From Pseudonocardia sp. DSM 110487 (GTDB lineage: Bacteria > Actinomycetota > Actinomycetes > Mycobacteriales > Pseudonocardiaceae), in NCBI RefSeq assembly GCF_019468565.1, contig NZ_CP080521.1, positions 3,410,001 to 3,474,000 of the forward strand: a stretch of 64,000 bases of DNA, read 5' to 3'. Positions 25,607 through 34,069 of the stretch are shown here, in pieces (the first letter of the stretch is position 1; each line of letters opens with the position of its first letter). Below the pieces are notes generated by a model. That model was not told the DNA's origin. It worked only from the letters and a program-made list of their open reading frames with translations, and did no database searches. Both the position numbers and the translations under genes were made by a program.

Positions 25607-27076
25607 TCATGCGTCGGCCGGCTCGGCCTTCTCGACCTTGAAGCCGGTGAACCCGTAGGTCACGCTCAGCAGTGGGCTCGCGATGTTGAAGAAGCAGAAG
25701 GGCAGGTAGACCAGGGTCGGTACGCCCAGCACGGCGCCCATGAACGCTCCGCAGGAGTTCCATGGCACCAGCGGCGAGGTGACGGTGCCGCTGTCGGCGG
25801 CGAGCCGGGACAGGTTCGTCGGGGCCAGGCCGCGTTTGGCGAACTCGGCCCGGTAGACCTTGGCCGGCATGACGAGGGCGATGTACTGGTCGCCTGCGAC
25901 GACGTTGAGCCCGAACGCGGTGGCGAACACGGTCAGGAACAGCCTGCCGGTGCCCTTCGCGGCCCGGATCATCGGATCGATCAGCCGGCCGATCAGCCCG
26001 AACTCCTCGAGCAGCGTGCCGAACGTGACCGCGCCGATGATCAGCCACAGAGTGAGCAGCATGCTGTCCATGCCGCCGCGCGAGAGCAACTGGTCGATGT
26101 CGGCGATGCCCGAGTCCATCGAGAAGCCGGTCGCCATCGCCTGCCACACGGCCGTGATTCCGGCGCGCACCGGGTTGAGACCGGGATCGGCGACGAAGTC
26201 GCGCACGACCGCGTACTGCGTGAACACCCCGAGGGCACCGGCGAAGAGCGCCGCGGCCATCAGTGCGAGCGAGGCGGGGGCCTTGCGGACCGACAGCACG
26301 ACCAACAACAACAGCGGCAGCAAGTTCAGCGGGGTGATCCAGTAGATGTCGCCGATGGCGCTCAGCTCGCTGCCGGTGTCGCCGACGTCGGTCGCCGCGG
26401 GCCCCCAGAACAGGCCGATCAGCAGGAACAGCACGAACCCGATTGCGAAGGCGGGCACCGAGGTCCAGGCCTGCCGCTTGATGTGCTCGTAGACGTCGAC
26501 CTTGACGAGCTGGGCGGTCAGGACGGTGGTTTCCGAGAGCGGGGAGAGCTTGTCGCCGAGGTAGGCACCCGAGATCACCGCCCCGGCCGTGATTCCCGGT
26601 GAGATGCCGAGCATCGCCGCGATGCCGACCAGCCCGACGCCGATCGTGCCCGCTGTGGTCCACGAGCTGCCGATCGACATCGCGATGATCCCGCAGATCA
26701 GCGCGGTCGCGGCGTAGTACCAGGTGGGCGAGAGCACCTGGATCCCGTAGTAGACGAGCGTCGGGATCGTGCCCGACAGGTTCCAGGTGCCGATCAGCGC
26801 ACCGACGGCGAGCAGGATGAAGATCGCGCTGGTGATCGAGGAGACCGCGCGCTGGCCTGCGGCCTGGATGTCCTCCCAGCGGTGCCCGTTCTTCAGCACC
26901 ACCAGTGCGGCGATCATCGCGCACAGCACCAGCGCCACCTGGATCGGACCGTCGAGCGCGTCGAGGCCGAACAGCGCCAGCGACCCGCCGATCAGCACGA
27001 CCAGCGCGACCAGCGGGATGACGGCATCGGCCAGTGACGGCTCGCGTACGGCCCGACGGGTGACGGCGTCTGTCAC
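25607..27076 (-). CDS. nhaC: Na+/H+ antiporter, NhaC family
   Basis: A 489-aa membrane protein with about twelve helices. It has the NhaC marks SIGSSWTTAGTIGVGLVGIA, GAVISGAYLGDKLSPLSETT and AGDQYIALVMPAKVYRAEF. NhaC proteins exchange sodium for protons, and some relatives exchange malate/lactate or arginine/ornithine. The GTG at 27076 overlaps the stop of the upstream AI-2E gene by 4 nt; the longer open frame upstream is a shadow of that gene. Linkage with arginine deiminase suggests a joint role in pH and ion balance. It precedes the arcD gene by 13 nt. Confidence 0.9.
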   Translation of the reverse strand: MTDAVTRRAVREPSLADAVIPLVALVVLIGGSLALFGLDALDGPIQVALVLCAMIAALVVLKNGHRWEDIQAAGQRAVSSITSAIFILLAVGALIGTWNLSGTIPTLVYYGIQVLSPTWYYAATALICGIIAMSIGSSWTTAGTIGVGLVGIAAMLGISPGITAGAVISGAYLGDKLSPLSETTVLTAQLVKVDVYEHIKRQAWTSVPAFAIGFVLFLLIGLFWGPAATDVGDTGSELSAIGDIYWITPLNLLPLLLLVVLSVRKAPASLALMAAALFAGALGVFTQYAVVRDFVADPGLNPVRAGITAVWQAMATGFSMDSGIADIDQLLSRGGMDSMLLTLWLIIGAVTFGTLLEEFGLIGRLIDPMIRAAKGTGRLFLTVFATAFGLNVVAGDQYIALVMPAKVYRAEFAKRGLAPTNLSRLAADSGTVTSPLVPWNSCGAFMGAVLGVPTLVYLPFCFFNIASPLLSVTYGFTGFKVEKAEPADA

Positions 27077-28263
27077 GGCGTGAACGGTGCGGCATCCCGG
27101 CGCTCCTCGGCCTCCTCCGCTGCGGGGGAGACGTGCGCGGCGCGAACGCCTGCCGACGAGGTCAGCAGCGCGTCCGCCCATCCGGCGCGCGGGTCCGTGT
27201 CCACCAGCAGGGCCTTGGCGAGGAGCGTCAGCGGGATCGCGAGGACGGCCCCCACCGGGCCGAGCAGCCAGCCCCAGAACACCAGCCCGACGAAGGTGAT
27301 GGTGACCGAGAGACCGACGGCGTCGCCGATGAAGTGCGGTTGGACGAGGGAGGTGACGACGAAGTTGAGCACGGTGTAGATCACGATCACGACCAGCATC
27401 AGCCGCCAACCCCCGATGAGCAGGGCGAGGATCGCGGGCGGCAGGACGCCCAGGAAGAACCCGACGTAGGGGATGTAGTTCGTGATGAACGCCAGCAGTC
27501 CCCACAGCACCGCGAGCGGGATGCCCAGCATGGCCAGCGCGATGGTGTCGAGGACCGCGAGCCCCAGCCCGAAGATGGTGGTGACGACCAGGAAGCGCCG
27601 GGTTCCCGCGGAGAAGCGACCGAGCGCCTCGGCGATGCGCGGGCGATCCCGGCCGATCATTGCGATCCGCGCCCCGCCACCCGACGACTCGATGCAGAGG
27701 AACAGCATCAGGGACAGCAGGAACACGACGTTCGCGGCGAGGCCGGCCAGCCCGGCCAGCAGCCCTCCGATGAGCGCGATGATCCTCCGTAGGTCCAGCT
27801 CGCCCGCGATCCCCCGCAGCTGCTCCGGCCCCACGCCGAGCTCACGCAGCGCCCTGGTGCCCCCACCCACGAGTGCGTTCGCCGACGAGGCGTACTGGGG
27901 GAGGAGCGTCGCCAGCCGGGACACCGAGACCAGGAGCACACCTGCCAGGACGAGGACGACCGCGTAGACGGTCAGCAGCAGAACGGTCGTCGACAGCCAC
28001 CCGGGTACGCCGACGCGTCGTAGCCACTGATCCACCGGCCTGACCACGATGACGATGACGAGCGCCAGGAACGCGGGGCCGATCAGCCATGCGGTCGCCT
28101 GCACCCCCGCGGCCACGACCGTGGCCGCCGCGGCACCGACGAGGACGACGAAGGCTCGTGGTAGCGCGCTCGGTCGCGGCGGCGCTCCCACCGGCGGTGG
28201 TGCGAGCTGCCGAGGCGGTGCCGGATCGCTTGTCGCCGGATCACCGGTCGTGGTCGCGCCCAC
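27073..28263 (-). CDS. AI-2E family (PerM-like) transporter
   Basis: A 396-aa membrane protein. After a proline-rich 35-residue cytosolic start it has the AI-2E/PerM layout: two helices, a long soluble segment (about residues 125-165), then five or six helices with LWGLLAFITNYIPYVGFFLG, VTSLVQPHFIGDAVGLSVT and FWGWLLGPVGAVLAIPLTLL, all conserved in the family. Members export autoinducer-2 or act as Na+/H+ antiporters; co-transcription with nhaC makes the ion role attractive here, as inference. Its stop overlaps the nhaC start. Confidence 0.88.
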   Translation of the reverse strand: MGATTTGDPATSDPAPPRQLAPPPVGAPPRPSALPRAFVVLVGAAAATVVAAGVQATAWLIGPAFLALVIVIVVRPVDQWLRRVGVPGWLSTTVLLLTVYAVVLVLAGVLLVSVSRLATLLPQYASSANALVGGGTRALRELGVGPEQLRGIAGELDLRRIIALIGGLLAGLAGLAANVVFLLSLMLFLCIESSGGGARIAMIGRDRPRIAEALGRFSAGTRRFLVVTTIFGLGLAVLDTIALAMLGIPLAVLWGLLAFITNYIPYVGFFLGVLPPAILALLIGGWRLMLVVIVIYTVLNFVVTSLVQPHFIGDAVGLSVTITFVGLVFWGWLLGPVGAVLAIPLTLLAKALLVDTDPRAGWADALLTSSAGVRAAHVSPAAEEAEERRDAAPFTP

Positions 28264-28266
28264 GGC

Positions 28267-28482
28267 TCAGGTCCGGCGGGCCGAGCGGGCGGCGAACGCG
28301 CCGAAGATCGAGACGGTGAGCAGTCGGACGACGAGCAGCACGGGCCAACTGCCTGCCCCGTACCGACCGCCGGATGGTGCGCGCCGCTCTCGGCCGACGG
28401 GAGCGGGACCCGTGGCGGCCGATGTGACCCCGTCGGCGCGGGCGTCGTCCGATTCGGGTGGCGTGGACGTCGGCGTGGACAC
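28267..28482 (-). CDS. Small single-pass membrane protein leading the antiporter operon
   Basis: A 71-aa protein beginning STPTSTPPESDDARADG, a polar disordered half, then one membrane segment near residues 47-63 (WPVLLVVRLLTVSIFGAFA) and a basic tail RSARRT. GTG at 28482 has an AGGAG site 7 nt upstream. It ends 3 nt before the AI-2E gene and so heads the operon that runs to arginine deiminase. No family is recognised. It may be a regulator or assembly factor for the transporters, but that is only inferred from position. Confidence 0.55.
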   Translation of the reverse strand: MSTPTSTPPESDDARADGVTSAATGPAPVGRERRAPSGGRYGAGSWPVLLVVRLLTVSIFGAFAARSARRT

Positions 28483-28805
28483 GGCGCTCTCCTCTTGCGG
28501 ATGGACGTCGTGGCCGTGCCGACGCTCGCAGGCGGGGTGCCACGACCCGTGAGGAGCATGCTCGTGTGACCACGCCCTGAGCGTCGTCCGCACCGGATGA
28601 GGTCGGGTGTCCGCCATCGTCCGAAAGCGCTGGGACCAGCAGTCCCGCTGGTTCACCCCGCCCGCTGATGGCTGAGCCGGCCCCTGCCACCCGCCCTCCA
28701 TCTCATCCTGCGGGGACGACGCAGGCGCATGCCGGCCCGAGGACGGTGACGCCACTGCGGTCCAGCACGACGCCCGGAGAACGCACCGCGGGAAGGAGTC
28801 GCAGC
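28483..28805. other. Divergent intergenic region without a gene
   Basis: This 323-bp gap separates the minus-strand antiporter operon from the plus-strand 71-aa gene. It must hold promoters for both. I see a palindromic GAGCATGCTC near 28556 and a short GGGAC/GTCCC hairpin near 28630-28645, but no convincing -10/-35 pair and no coding sequence. Confidence 0.4.
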
Positions 28806-29021
28806 GTGACATCGCGATGCTATGAGTTCCGGGTGGCCGGGCGGCTGTCGGAGCACACCCGTGGAGCGTTCCCGGACATGACCGTGCTCGACGTCCCACC
28901 AGAAACGATCATCCGCGGGGAGGTCATCGACGATTCCCACATGCACGGCGTGCTGGCGCTGATCCAGAACCTGGGCTTGCGCGTCGTGTCCGTGAACCAG
29001 GTCGCCGACCTGGAGCGCTGA
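28806..29021 (+). CDS. Conserved 71-aa actinobacterial protein
   Basis: A 71-aa protein with a compact alpha/beta pattern: CYEFRVAGRLSEHTRGAFPD, then VLDVPPETIIRGEVIDDSH and a helix-strand end LALIQNLGLRVVSVNQVAD. I recognise this pattern from small actinobacterial proteins that often sit beside LuxR-family regulators, though I know no assigned function. GTG at 28806 has GGAAGGAG upstream. It converges on the large LuxR regulator gene, ending 45 bp from it. The form suggests an ACT-like or BLUF-like small domain, uncertain. Confidence 0.65.
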   Translation: MTSRCYEFRVAGRLSEHTRGAFPDMTVLDVPPETIIRGEVIDDSHMHGVLALIQNLGLRVVSVNQVADLER

Positions 29022-29066
29022 TGCGGCGGCGATTCGTGCGAGGGGACGCACGATGCGGTCGCCGGA

Positions 29067-31691
29067 TCAGGGCGGGTCCGGGGCGAGGATGCCGCGCCGG
29101 CGCGCCGCGGCCACCGCGTCGCGGCGGGAGTTGACGCCGAGCTTGCCGTAGAGCGCGCGGACGTGGGTCTTCACCGTGCTGTGCGACACGGTGAGGTCGA
29201 GAGCGATCTCGTCGAACGACCGCTGCGTGGGCAGCATGGTCAGCACTGCTCGCTCCCGGTCGGTCAGCGACACCGGCTGGGTGTCGGTGCCGAGCGCGTT
29301 GCGCGCCGCGAGTACCCGCAGCGCTGTCGTCTCCCGGTCACCGAAGCTGCCCAGGTGCCTCGTCAGCAGGTCGATGACCTCCGGGGGGCCGGTCGCCAGC
29401 GGCCGCAGCACATCCATGGTCTCCGACAGCGCCAGTGCGTGGTCGAGTTCCCGACGGGCCTGGGGGCGGCGTTCTCCACGCAGCGCGAGCTGACACCCGA
29501 GCACCCTGCCTTCCACCAGCGTCCAGGGCAGCACGACCGGCACGGCGCCGTCCAGCAGCCGGACGAGGGCATCGCCCGCCGCTCTGGGACGGCCGAGCCC
29601 GGCCAGCTGCCGGGCGCGCAACAGCAGCACCTCGCCGACCGGGCCCAGCTCGTCCTCTGCCCATCTCAGGACGGTGCGGGCCACGCTGCCGTGGCCCTGC
29701 ACCGTCGCGGCGCGGTGCTCGAGCAATGCGACGATCGCGGGGATCTCGGCCGCGCCCGGTCGGCCGGCGGCCACCCCACGTGCTTCCCGGAGCTCGTTCA
29801 GGCCCTGGTCGCTGTGCCCGATGTCGGACATCGCGGCCCCGCGCAGGGCGGTGCGCAGCACGACCAGCTGATCGGAGAGCTGCGGAGGTGATCCGCCCGG
29901 GATCTCGGTCGGAGCCAGCGCGAGGCACGCGGCAGGCTCGGCGCGCAGCAGCGCCCCGTACGCACGCATCGTGGATGACCATGCGGCACCGATGGTCGCC
30001 CGCCACGTCGAATCGGCGAGCTCCGCGTCGGCCGCCGAGGCCAGCGTGGTCATCCGCCGGTAGTCGCCTTCCGCGGCGGCGATCGCCCCGAGCACGATGA
30101 GTCCGAGCGCAACGAGGTAGATGTGGTGCTGCTGCCGCGCTTGGGCGAGCGCGGTCTCGGCGACGTCGCGCGCCTCGTGATGCCGGCCGTCGGCCAGCAG
30201 CCCGATGGCGTCGTGCAGCATCGCCATCGCGCCGAGTCCCAGGTGCGCCGCGGCACCGAAGCCGGTTTCGTCGGTGGTCCGTGGGCTCGGATCGCCGGCG
30301 ACGATGGCCCGCCGGGACCGGACGAGATTGCGCAGGGCGAGCAGGTCAGGCGGCGGATCGGGTGGCCACCACGACGCGGCGTCGGCGAGGTGGGCGTCGG
30401 CCGCCGCGATCGCCCCAGCCTCGGTCGCGACCAGGGCGGCGACCAGTGCGAGCCTGGGCTCGCTGCCGAGGCGGACATCACCCAGCTGCTCGAGGGCCTC
30501 ACGAACCACCGCGTGCTCGCCGGCTGCGATGAGCGCGGTCGCCTGCTGGCACAACAACTGTGCAACCCGCTCGGCGTCCCCGCCCTGGCGTGCGTGCGCG
30601 AGGGCGGGGACCGGTTGCCCGGCAGCGGCGAACCAGTCGGCGGCCCGGCCGTGCAGCCGCGAGATCAGGTCGGGACGCCGCCGTTGCAGGTCCGCCCGCA
30701 GATGTGACCTGAGCAAGGGATGGATCCGATACCAGCGACGGTCCTCGCCCATGCTGAGAACGAGCGAGGTCTCCCGCTCGAGGGAGTCGAGCACGACCCC
30801 GGCATCCTCGCGGCCCGACAGGGCCGCGGCCAGCGGGGCGGCGAGCTGGTCGCAGACGCTGACGGCTCCGAGCAGCTCGCGGGTCTCCACCGTGAGCCGC
30901 GAGAGGATCTCCCCGACGAGGTAGTCCGAGACCGCGCGTCCGCTGCCGACGAAGCCGGCCAGGAACTTGTCGGGGTCCTCGGCCTCGCGCAGCGACACTG
31001 CGGCGAGCCGGAGCCCCGCCGCCCAGCCCTCGGTCTCCTCGACGAGGAGACGCACCTGGTCGGGGCGGGCGGGGACGTCCGCAGCGGCAAGCATCGTCCG
31101 TGCCTCCGCCACGGAGAACCGCAGCCGGTCGGCGCGGATCTCGGACAGCTCACCCGCCAGGCGCATTCGGGCCAGCGGCAAGGGCGGATCGGTGCGCCCG
31201 GACAGGACGACGTGCAGGCCCGGCGGCCGGTCCCGCACCAGCGACGCCAGCCCGTGCAGCGGGTCGGGCGCCGTGAGCTCGTGGACGTCGTCCAGGACGA
31301 GCCGCAGCGGACCCGGCGCCGTTCCGATGGCGTCGGCGACGATGGCGAGGAACTCGGGGTTGCGGCTGGGGAGACCGGGGAGGGCGAGATCATGCAGCGC
31401 GTTGTCCGCGGGCACCCCCGCGCACGTGCCGAGCGCGGCGAGGATCGCGGCCCAGAAGCGGCGGTCGTTGTTGTCGTCCTCGTCGAGGGACACCCACGCC
31501 GTGAGCTCGGGAAGCCGCGCCGCCCACTCGGCCAGCAGCAGGGTCTTGCCGTACCCGGCCGGCGCGCTGACCAGCGTGACCTGCCCGACCGCTGCCTCGT
31601 CCAACGCGACCAACAGCCGGGAGCGCGGCACGTAGCTCGGCGGCGGTCGCGGAACCGCCGTCTTCACCACGGGCACTCCCGGACGGAGCAC
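29067..31691 (-). CDS. LuxR-family ATP-dependent (MalT-like, LAL) transcriptional regulator
   Basis: An 874-aa regulator of the STAND type. Walker A APAGYGKT is at residues 43-50, Walker B is in RLVLDDVHEL, a long alpha-helical TPR-like sensor fills about residues 350-790, and a LuxR helix-turn-helix closes the protein (LTDRERAVLTMLPTQRSFDE, then LTVSHSTVKTHVRALYGKLG). MalT-like proteins bind ATP and an effector, oligomerise and activate promoters. No target is clear; the M20 amidohydrolase upstream and the 71-aa gene are candidates. Start ATG at 31691; length is normal. Confidence 0.92.
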   Translation of the reverse strand: MLRPGVPVVKTAVPRPPPSYVPRSRLLVALDEAAVGQVTLVSAPAGYGKTLLLAEWAARLPELTAWVSLDEDDNNDRRFWAAILAALGTCAGVPADNALHDLALPGLPSRNPEFLAIVADAIGTAPGPLRLVLDDVHELTAPDPLHGLASLVRDRPPGLHVVLSGRTDPPLPLARMRLAGELSEIRADRLRFSVAEARTMLAAADVPARPDQVRLLVEETEGWAAGLRLAAVSLREAEDPDKFLAGFVGSGRAVSDYLVGEILSRLTVETRELLGAVSVCDQLAAPLAAALSGREDAGVVLDSLERETSLVLSMGEDRRWYRIHPLLRSHLRADLQRRRPDLISRLHGRAADWFAAAGQPVPALAHARQGGDAERVAQLLCQQATALIAAGEHAVVREALEQLGDVRLGSEPRLALVAALVATEAGAIAAADAHLADAASWWPPDPPPDLLALRNLVRSRRAIVAGDPSPRTTDETGFGAAAHLGLGAMAMLHDAIGLLADGRHHEARDVAETALAQARQQHHIYLVALGLIVLGAIAAAEGDYRRMTTLASAADAELADSTWRATIGAAWSSTMRAYGALLRAEPAACLALAPTEIPGGSPPQLSDQLVVLRTALRGAAMSDIGHSDQGLNELREARGVAAGRPGAAEIPAIVALLEHRAATVQGHGSVARTVLRWAEDELGPVGEVLLLRARQLAGLGRPRAAGDALVRLLDGAVPVVLPWTLVEGRVLGCQLALRGERRPQARRELDHALALSETMDVLRPLATGPPEVIDLLTRHLGSFGDRETTALRVLAARNALGTDTQPVSLTDRERAVLTMLPTQRSFDEIALDLTVSHSTVKTHVRALYGKLGVNSRRDAVAAARRRGILAPDPP

Positions 31692-31829
31692 CGCAGCCCA
31701 CCCCCCTCAGGCTTCGACGAACCGAGAACGCTACCGACCCTGACGCTGGCGACAAGGCCTGTCAGCCATCCGCACCACGCCCGAACAGCCCAGCACAGCG
31801 CCAACGGCCGGTGTCCGGGTCCGGGGCTC

Positions 31830-31847
31830 GCGCGGCAAGAGCCGCGC
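31830..31847 (-). terminator. Hairpin after the M20 amidohydrolase gene
   Basis: A perfect 7-bp GC stem (31830-31836 with 31841-31847) with loop AAGA lies 5 nt beyond the amidohydrolase stop on the minus strand. It may end that transcript. Confidence 0.45.
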
Positions 31848-31851
31848 TCGA

Positions 31852-33099
31852 TCAGGGAGCGCTCGGAAGCCAGACGTGCGCGGCGGTGACCAGAGCCGCC
31901 ACCCCGACCCGAAGGGTGGGCTCGATCACCGGGGCGTAGAACGGCGAGTGGTTCGACGGCAGGTCGGCCACGACCGCCGCCATGTCGTCGGCACTGGTGG
32001 CACCGGCGAAGCGGGCCGGGTCGGCGCCACCGAGCAGCCAGAACACACACGGTGCGCCGCTGCCGGATGCGAGCAACCCGACGTCCTCGCTGCCGGTGAC
32101 GAGCCCGGGATCGACGACACGGTCCGGTCCGAGCAGCGCCTCGAAAGCGGGACGGGTGCGTGCACACGCCGCGACGTCGTTGACCACGGCGGGAAAGCCG
32201 TCGGTCAGCACCACCTCGGGATCACGCGTCGCCCCGGACGCGACGGCCTCGGCCCTGACGATCCGCTCGATGGCGCCCAGCACGCGCTCGCGCACGAGCG
32301 GGTCGAACGTCCGGACGCTGAGGCGCAACTCGGCCTCGTCCGGGATGATGTTCTCCTTCGTGCCGGCGCGCAGCACTCCGATCGTGACCACAGCGGTATC
32401 GGTGCCCGCGACCTCCCGGGATACCACCGCCTGCAGCCGCATCACCGTCGCCGCGGCCATCACCACGGGGTCGACCGTGGTCTCCGGACGGGAGCCGTGG
32501 CCGCCCCGACCGAACATCGTGACCCGCACCCCGTCCGCTGCAGCGAACGCCGGTCCGGGCCGCAGCGCCAGGAAGCCGGCGGGGAACGGCGCCACGTGCT
32601 GCCCCAGCACGACGTCCGGGCGTCCGAACCGCTCGAACAACCCGTCGTCGATCATCGCCCGGGCCCCTCGGCCGAGCTCCTCGGCGGGTTGGAAGACCGT
32701 TATCAGCGTCCCCGCCCACGCCCCGCGATCCTCCGCGAGCTGTCGCGCAGCGCCGATCAGGCATGTGACGTGGACGTCGTGGCCGCAGGCGTGGAACACG
32801 TCGACCGCGTGGCCGAGGTGGTCGACTCCACGGACGTCGCTCGCGTAGGGCAGCCCGGTCTTCTCCTGCATCGGCAGGGCGTCCATGTCGGCCCGCAGCA
32901 GTGCGGTGGGGCCGTCCCCGTTGCGCAGGACGCCCACGACTCCGGTGCCGCCCACGCCCGTCGTCGTCTCGAAGCCCAGCGCGCCGAGGCGGTCGGCGAC
33001 GACCGCGGCCGTCCGGTGCTCCTGGAAGGACAGCTCGGGATGGCAGTGCAGGTCGCGGTAGAGCTCGGCCAGGGCCGGGGTGTCGACGACGCCGACCAT
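31852..33099 (-). CDS. M20-family amidohydrolase
   Basis: A 415-aa metallopeptidase-fold hydrolase. Motifs in order: RDLHCHPELSFQEHRTA, ALLRADMDALPMQE, the metal-binding HACGHDVHV, FQPAEELGRGARAMIDDGLF with the catalytic glutamate pair, GRGGHGSRPETTVDP of the dimer domain, and a late SEDVGLL stretch. This is the IAA-amino-acid hydrolase/hippurate hydrolase group, which cleaves N-acyl amino acids. ATG at 33099 is favoured over 33141 because GGAGG lies 5 nt upstream. The protein is cytosolic; no operon partner is obvious. Confidence 0.92.
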   Translation of the reverse strand: MVGVVDTPALAELYRDLHCHPELSFQEHRTAAVVADRLGALGFETTTGVGGTGVVGVLRNGDGPTALLRADMDALPMQEKTGLPYASDVRGVDHLGHAVDVFHACGHDVHVTCLIGAARQLAEDRGAWAGTLITVFQPAEELGRGARAMIDDGLFERFGRPDVVLGQHVAPFPAGFLALRPGPAFAAADGVRVTMFGRGGHGSRPETTVDPVVMAAATVMRLQAVVSREVAGTDTAVVTIGVLRAGTKENIIPDEAELRLSVRTFDPLVRERVLGAIERIVRAEAVASGATRDPEVVLTDGFPAVVNDVAACARTRPAFEALLGPDRVVDPGLVTGSEDVGLLASGSGAPCVFWLLGGADPARFAGATSADDMAAVVADLPSNHSPFYAPVIEPTLRVGVAALVTAAHVWLPSAP

Positions 33100-33181
33100 G
33101 TGGCCTCCATCCTCGCGTCTTGTGCCGGAGCCTAGGGCCACCGGTTCGTCGTCGGGTTCCGCCGATCGGCGGGGACGGAGC

Positions 33182-34069
33182 TCAGCTCGTGATGTCCTTG
33201 CGCTGGAAGCGCCAGATCGCCGCCGCGCCGAGCACCAGCGCGTAGAGCAACGCCGAGAACGCGCCCCGCGTCATGCCGGCCCAGTCCACGGGGTCGCTGA
33301 GCAGGCCCGACCACGCGTCGTCGAAGTGCGTGGGCAGGTAGTCGCGCAGGCCCTCCAGGGCGGTGATCTGGTCGAGGATCTGCGACACGATCGACACCAT
33401 GACCGCCCCGCCCACGGCGCCGAGCGGGGCGTCGGTGGACACCGACAGCAGCATCGCCAGTGCCGCCACCCAGCTCAGGTGCACCGCGAGGTACAGCGCC
33501 CCGGACAGCACCCTGACGGTGCCGGGCCCGTAGTCGAGGGACACGCCCGTCGGGCTCACCATGTCGCCCGCGCCGTAGGCGAGGGTGCCCACGGTGAGCG
33601 ACACGACCGGCAGCAGGAGCAGCGCGGCCAGCGACAGCGCCGCCGCCACCACCGCCTTCTGCCGCAGCAGGCGCGCCCGCGGCACCGGCGCCGCAAGCAG
33701 GTAACGCAGGCTCGACCAGGACGCCTCGGCCGCAACCGTGTCGCCGAAGAACAGCGCCACGACCACCACCAGCAGGAACGACGACGACGCGAACATCGCG
33801 AACACGGTGAAGTTCAGCCCGCTGCTGGTGGCGAGGTCGACGAGCGTGAGCGAACCCGTCGGCGAGCTGTCCGGGGCCAGCTGGAACGCCACCCACAGCA
33901 GCACAGGCAGCACCACGACCAGGCCGAACAACACCTGTGTCCGGCGGCGGCGCAGCTGGCGTTCCAGCTCGACCCGCAACGGCAGCGTCCGCTCGGGACG
34001 GAACGCGCGGCGGGTCACCGGCGACGGGGACTTCTTGCGGGTGGCGGGCTCGGTTGCTGGCTCGGTCAT
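33182..34069 (-). CDS. ABC-2 type transporter permease
   Basis: A 295-aa permease with six hydrophobic helices after a basic cytosolic N-terminus (RAFRPERTLPLRVELERQLR). Sequence such as FFGDTVAAEASWSSLRYLLA, the amphipathic coupling stretch, and APVPRARLLRQKAVVAA fits ABC-2 exporter permeases of the NosY/DrrB kind. The ATG at 34069 overlaps the stop of the fused hydrolase-ATPase gene by 4 nt, so the two make one transporter. A 14-bp palindrome (33159-33172) follows the stop and may be a terminator. The exported substrate is unknown. Confidence 0.85.
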   Translation of the reverse strand: MTEPATEPATRKKSPSPVTRRAFRPERTLPLRVELERQLRRRRTQVLFGLVVVLPVLLWVAFQLAPDSSPTGSLTLVDLATSSGLNFTVFAMFASSSFLLVVVVALFFGDTVAAEASWSSLRYLLAAPVPRARLLRQKAVVAAALSLAALLLLPVVSLTVGTLAYGAGDMVSPTGVSLDYGPGTVRVLSGALYLAVHLSWVAALAMLLSVSTDAPLGAVGGAVMVSIVSQILDQITALEGLRDYLPTHFDDAWSGLLSDPVDWAGMTRGAFSALLYALVLGAAAIWRFQRKDITS

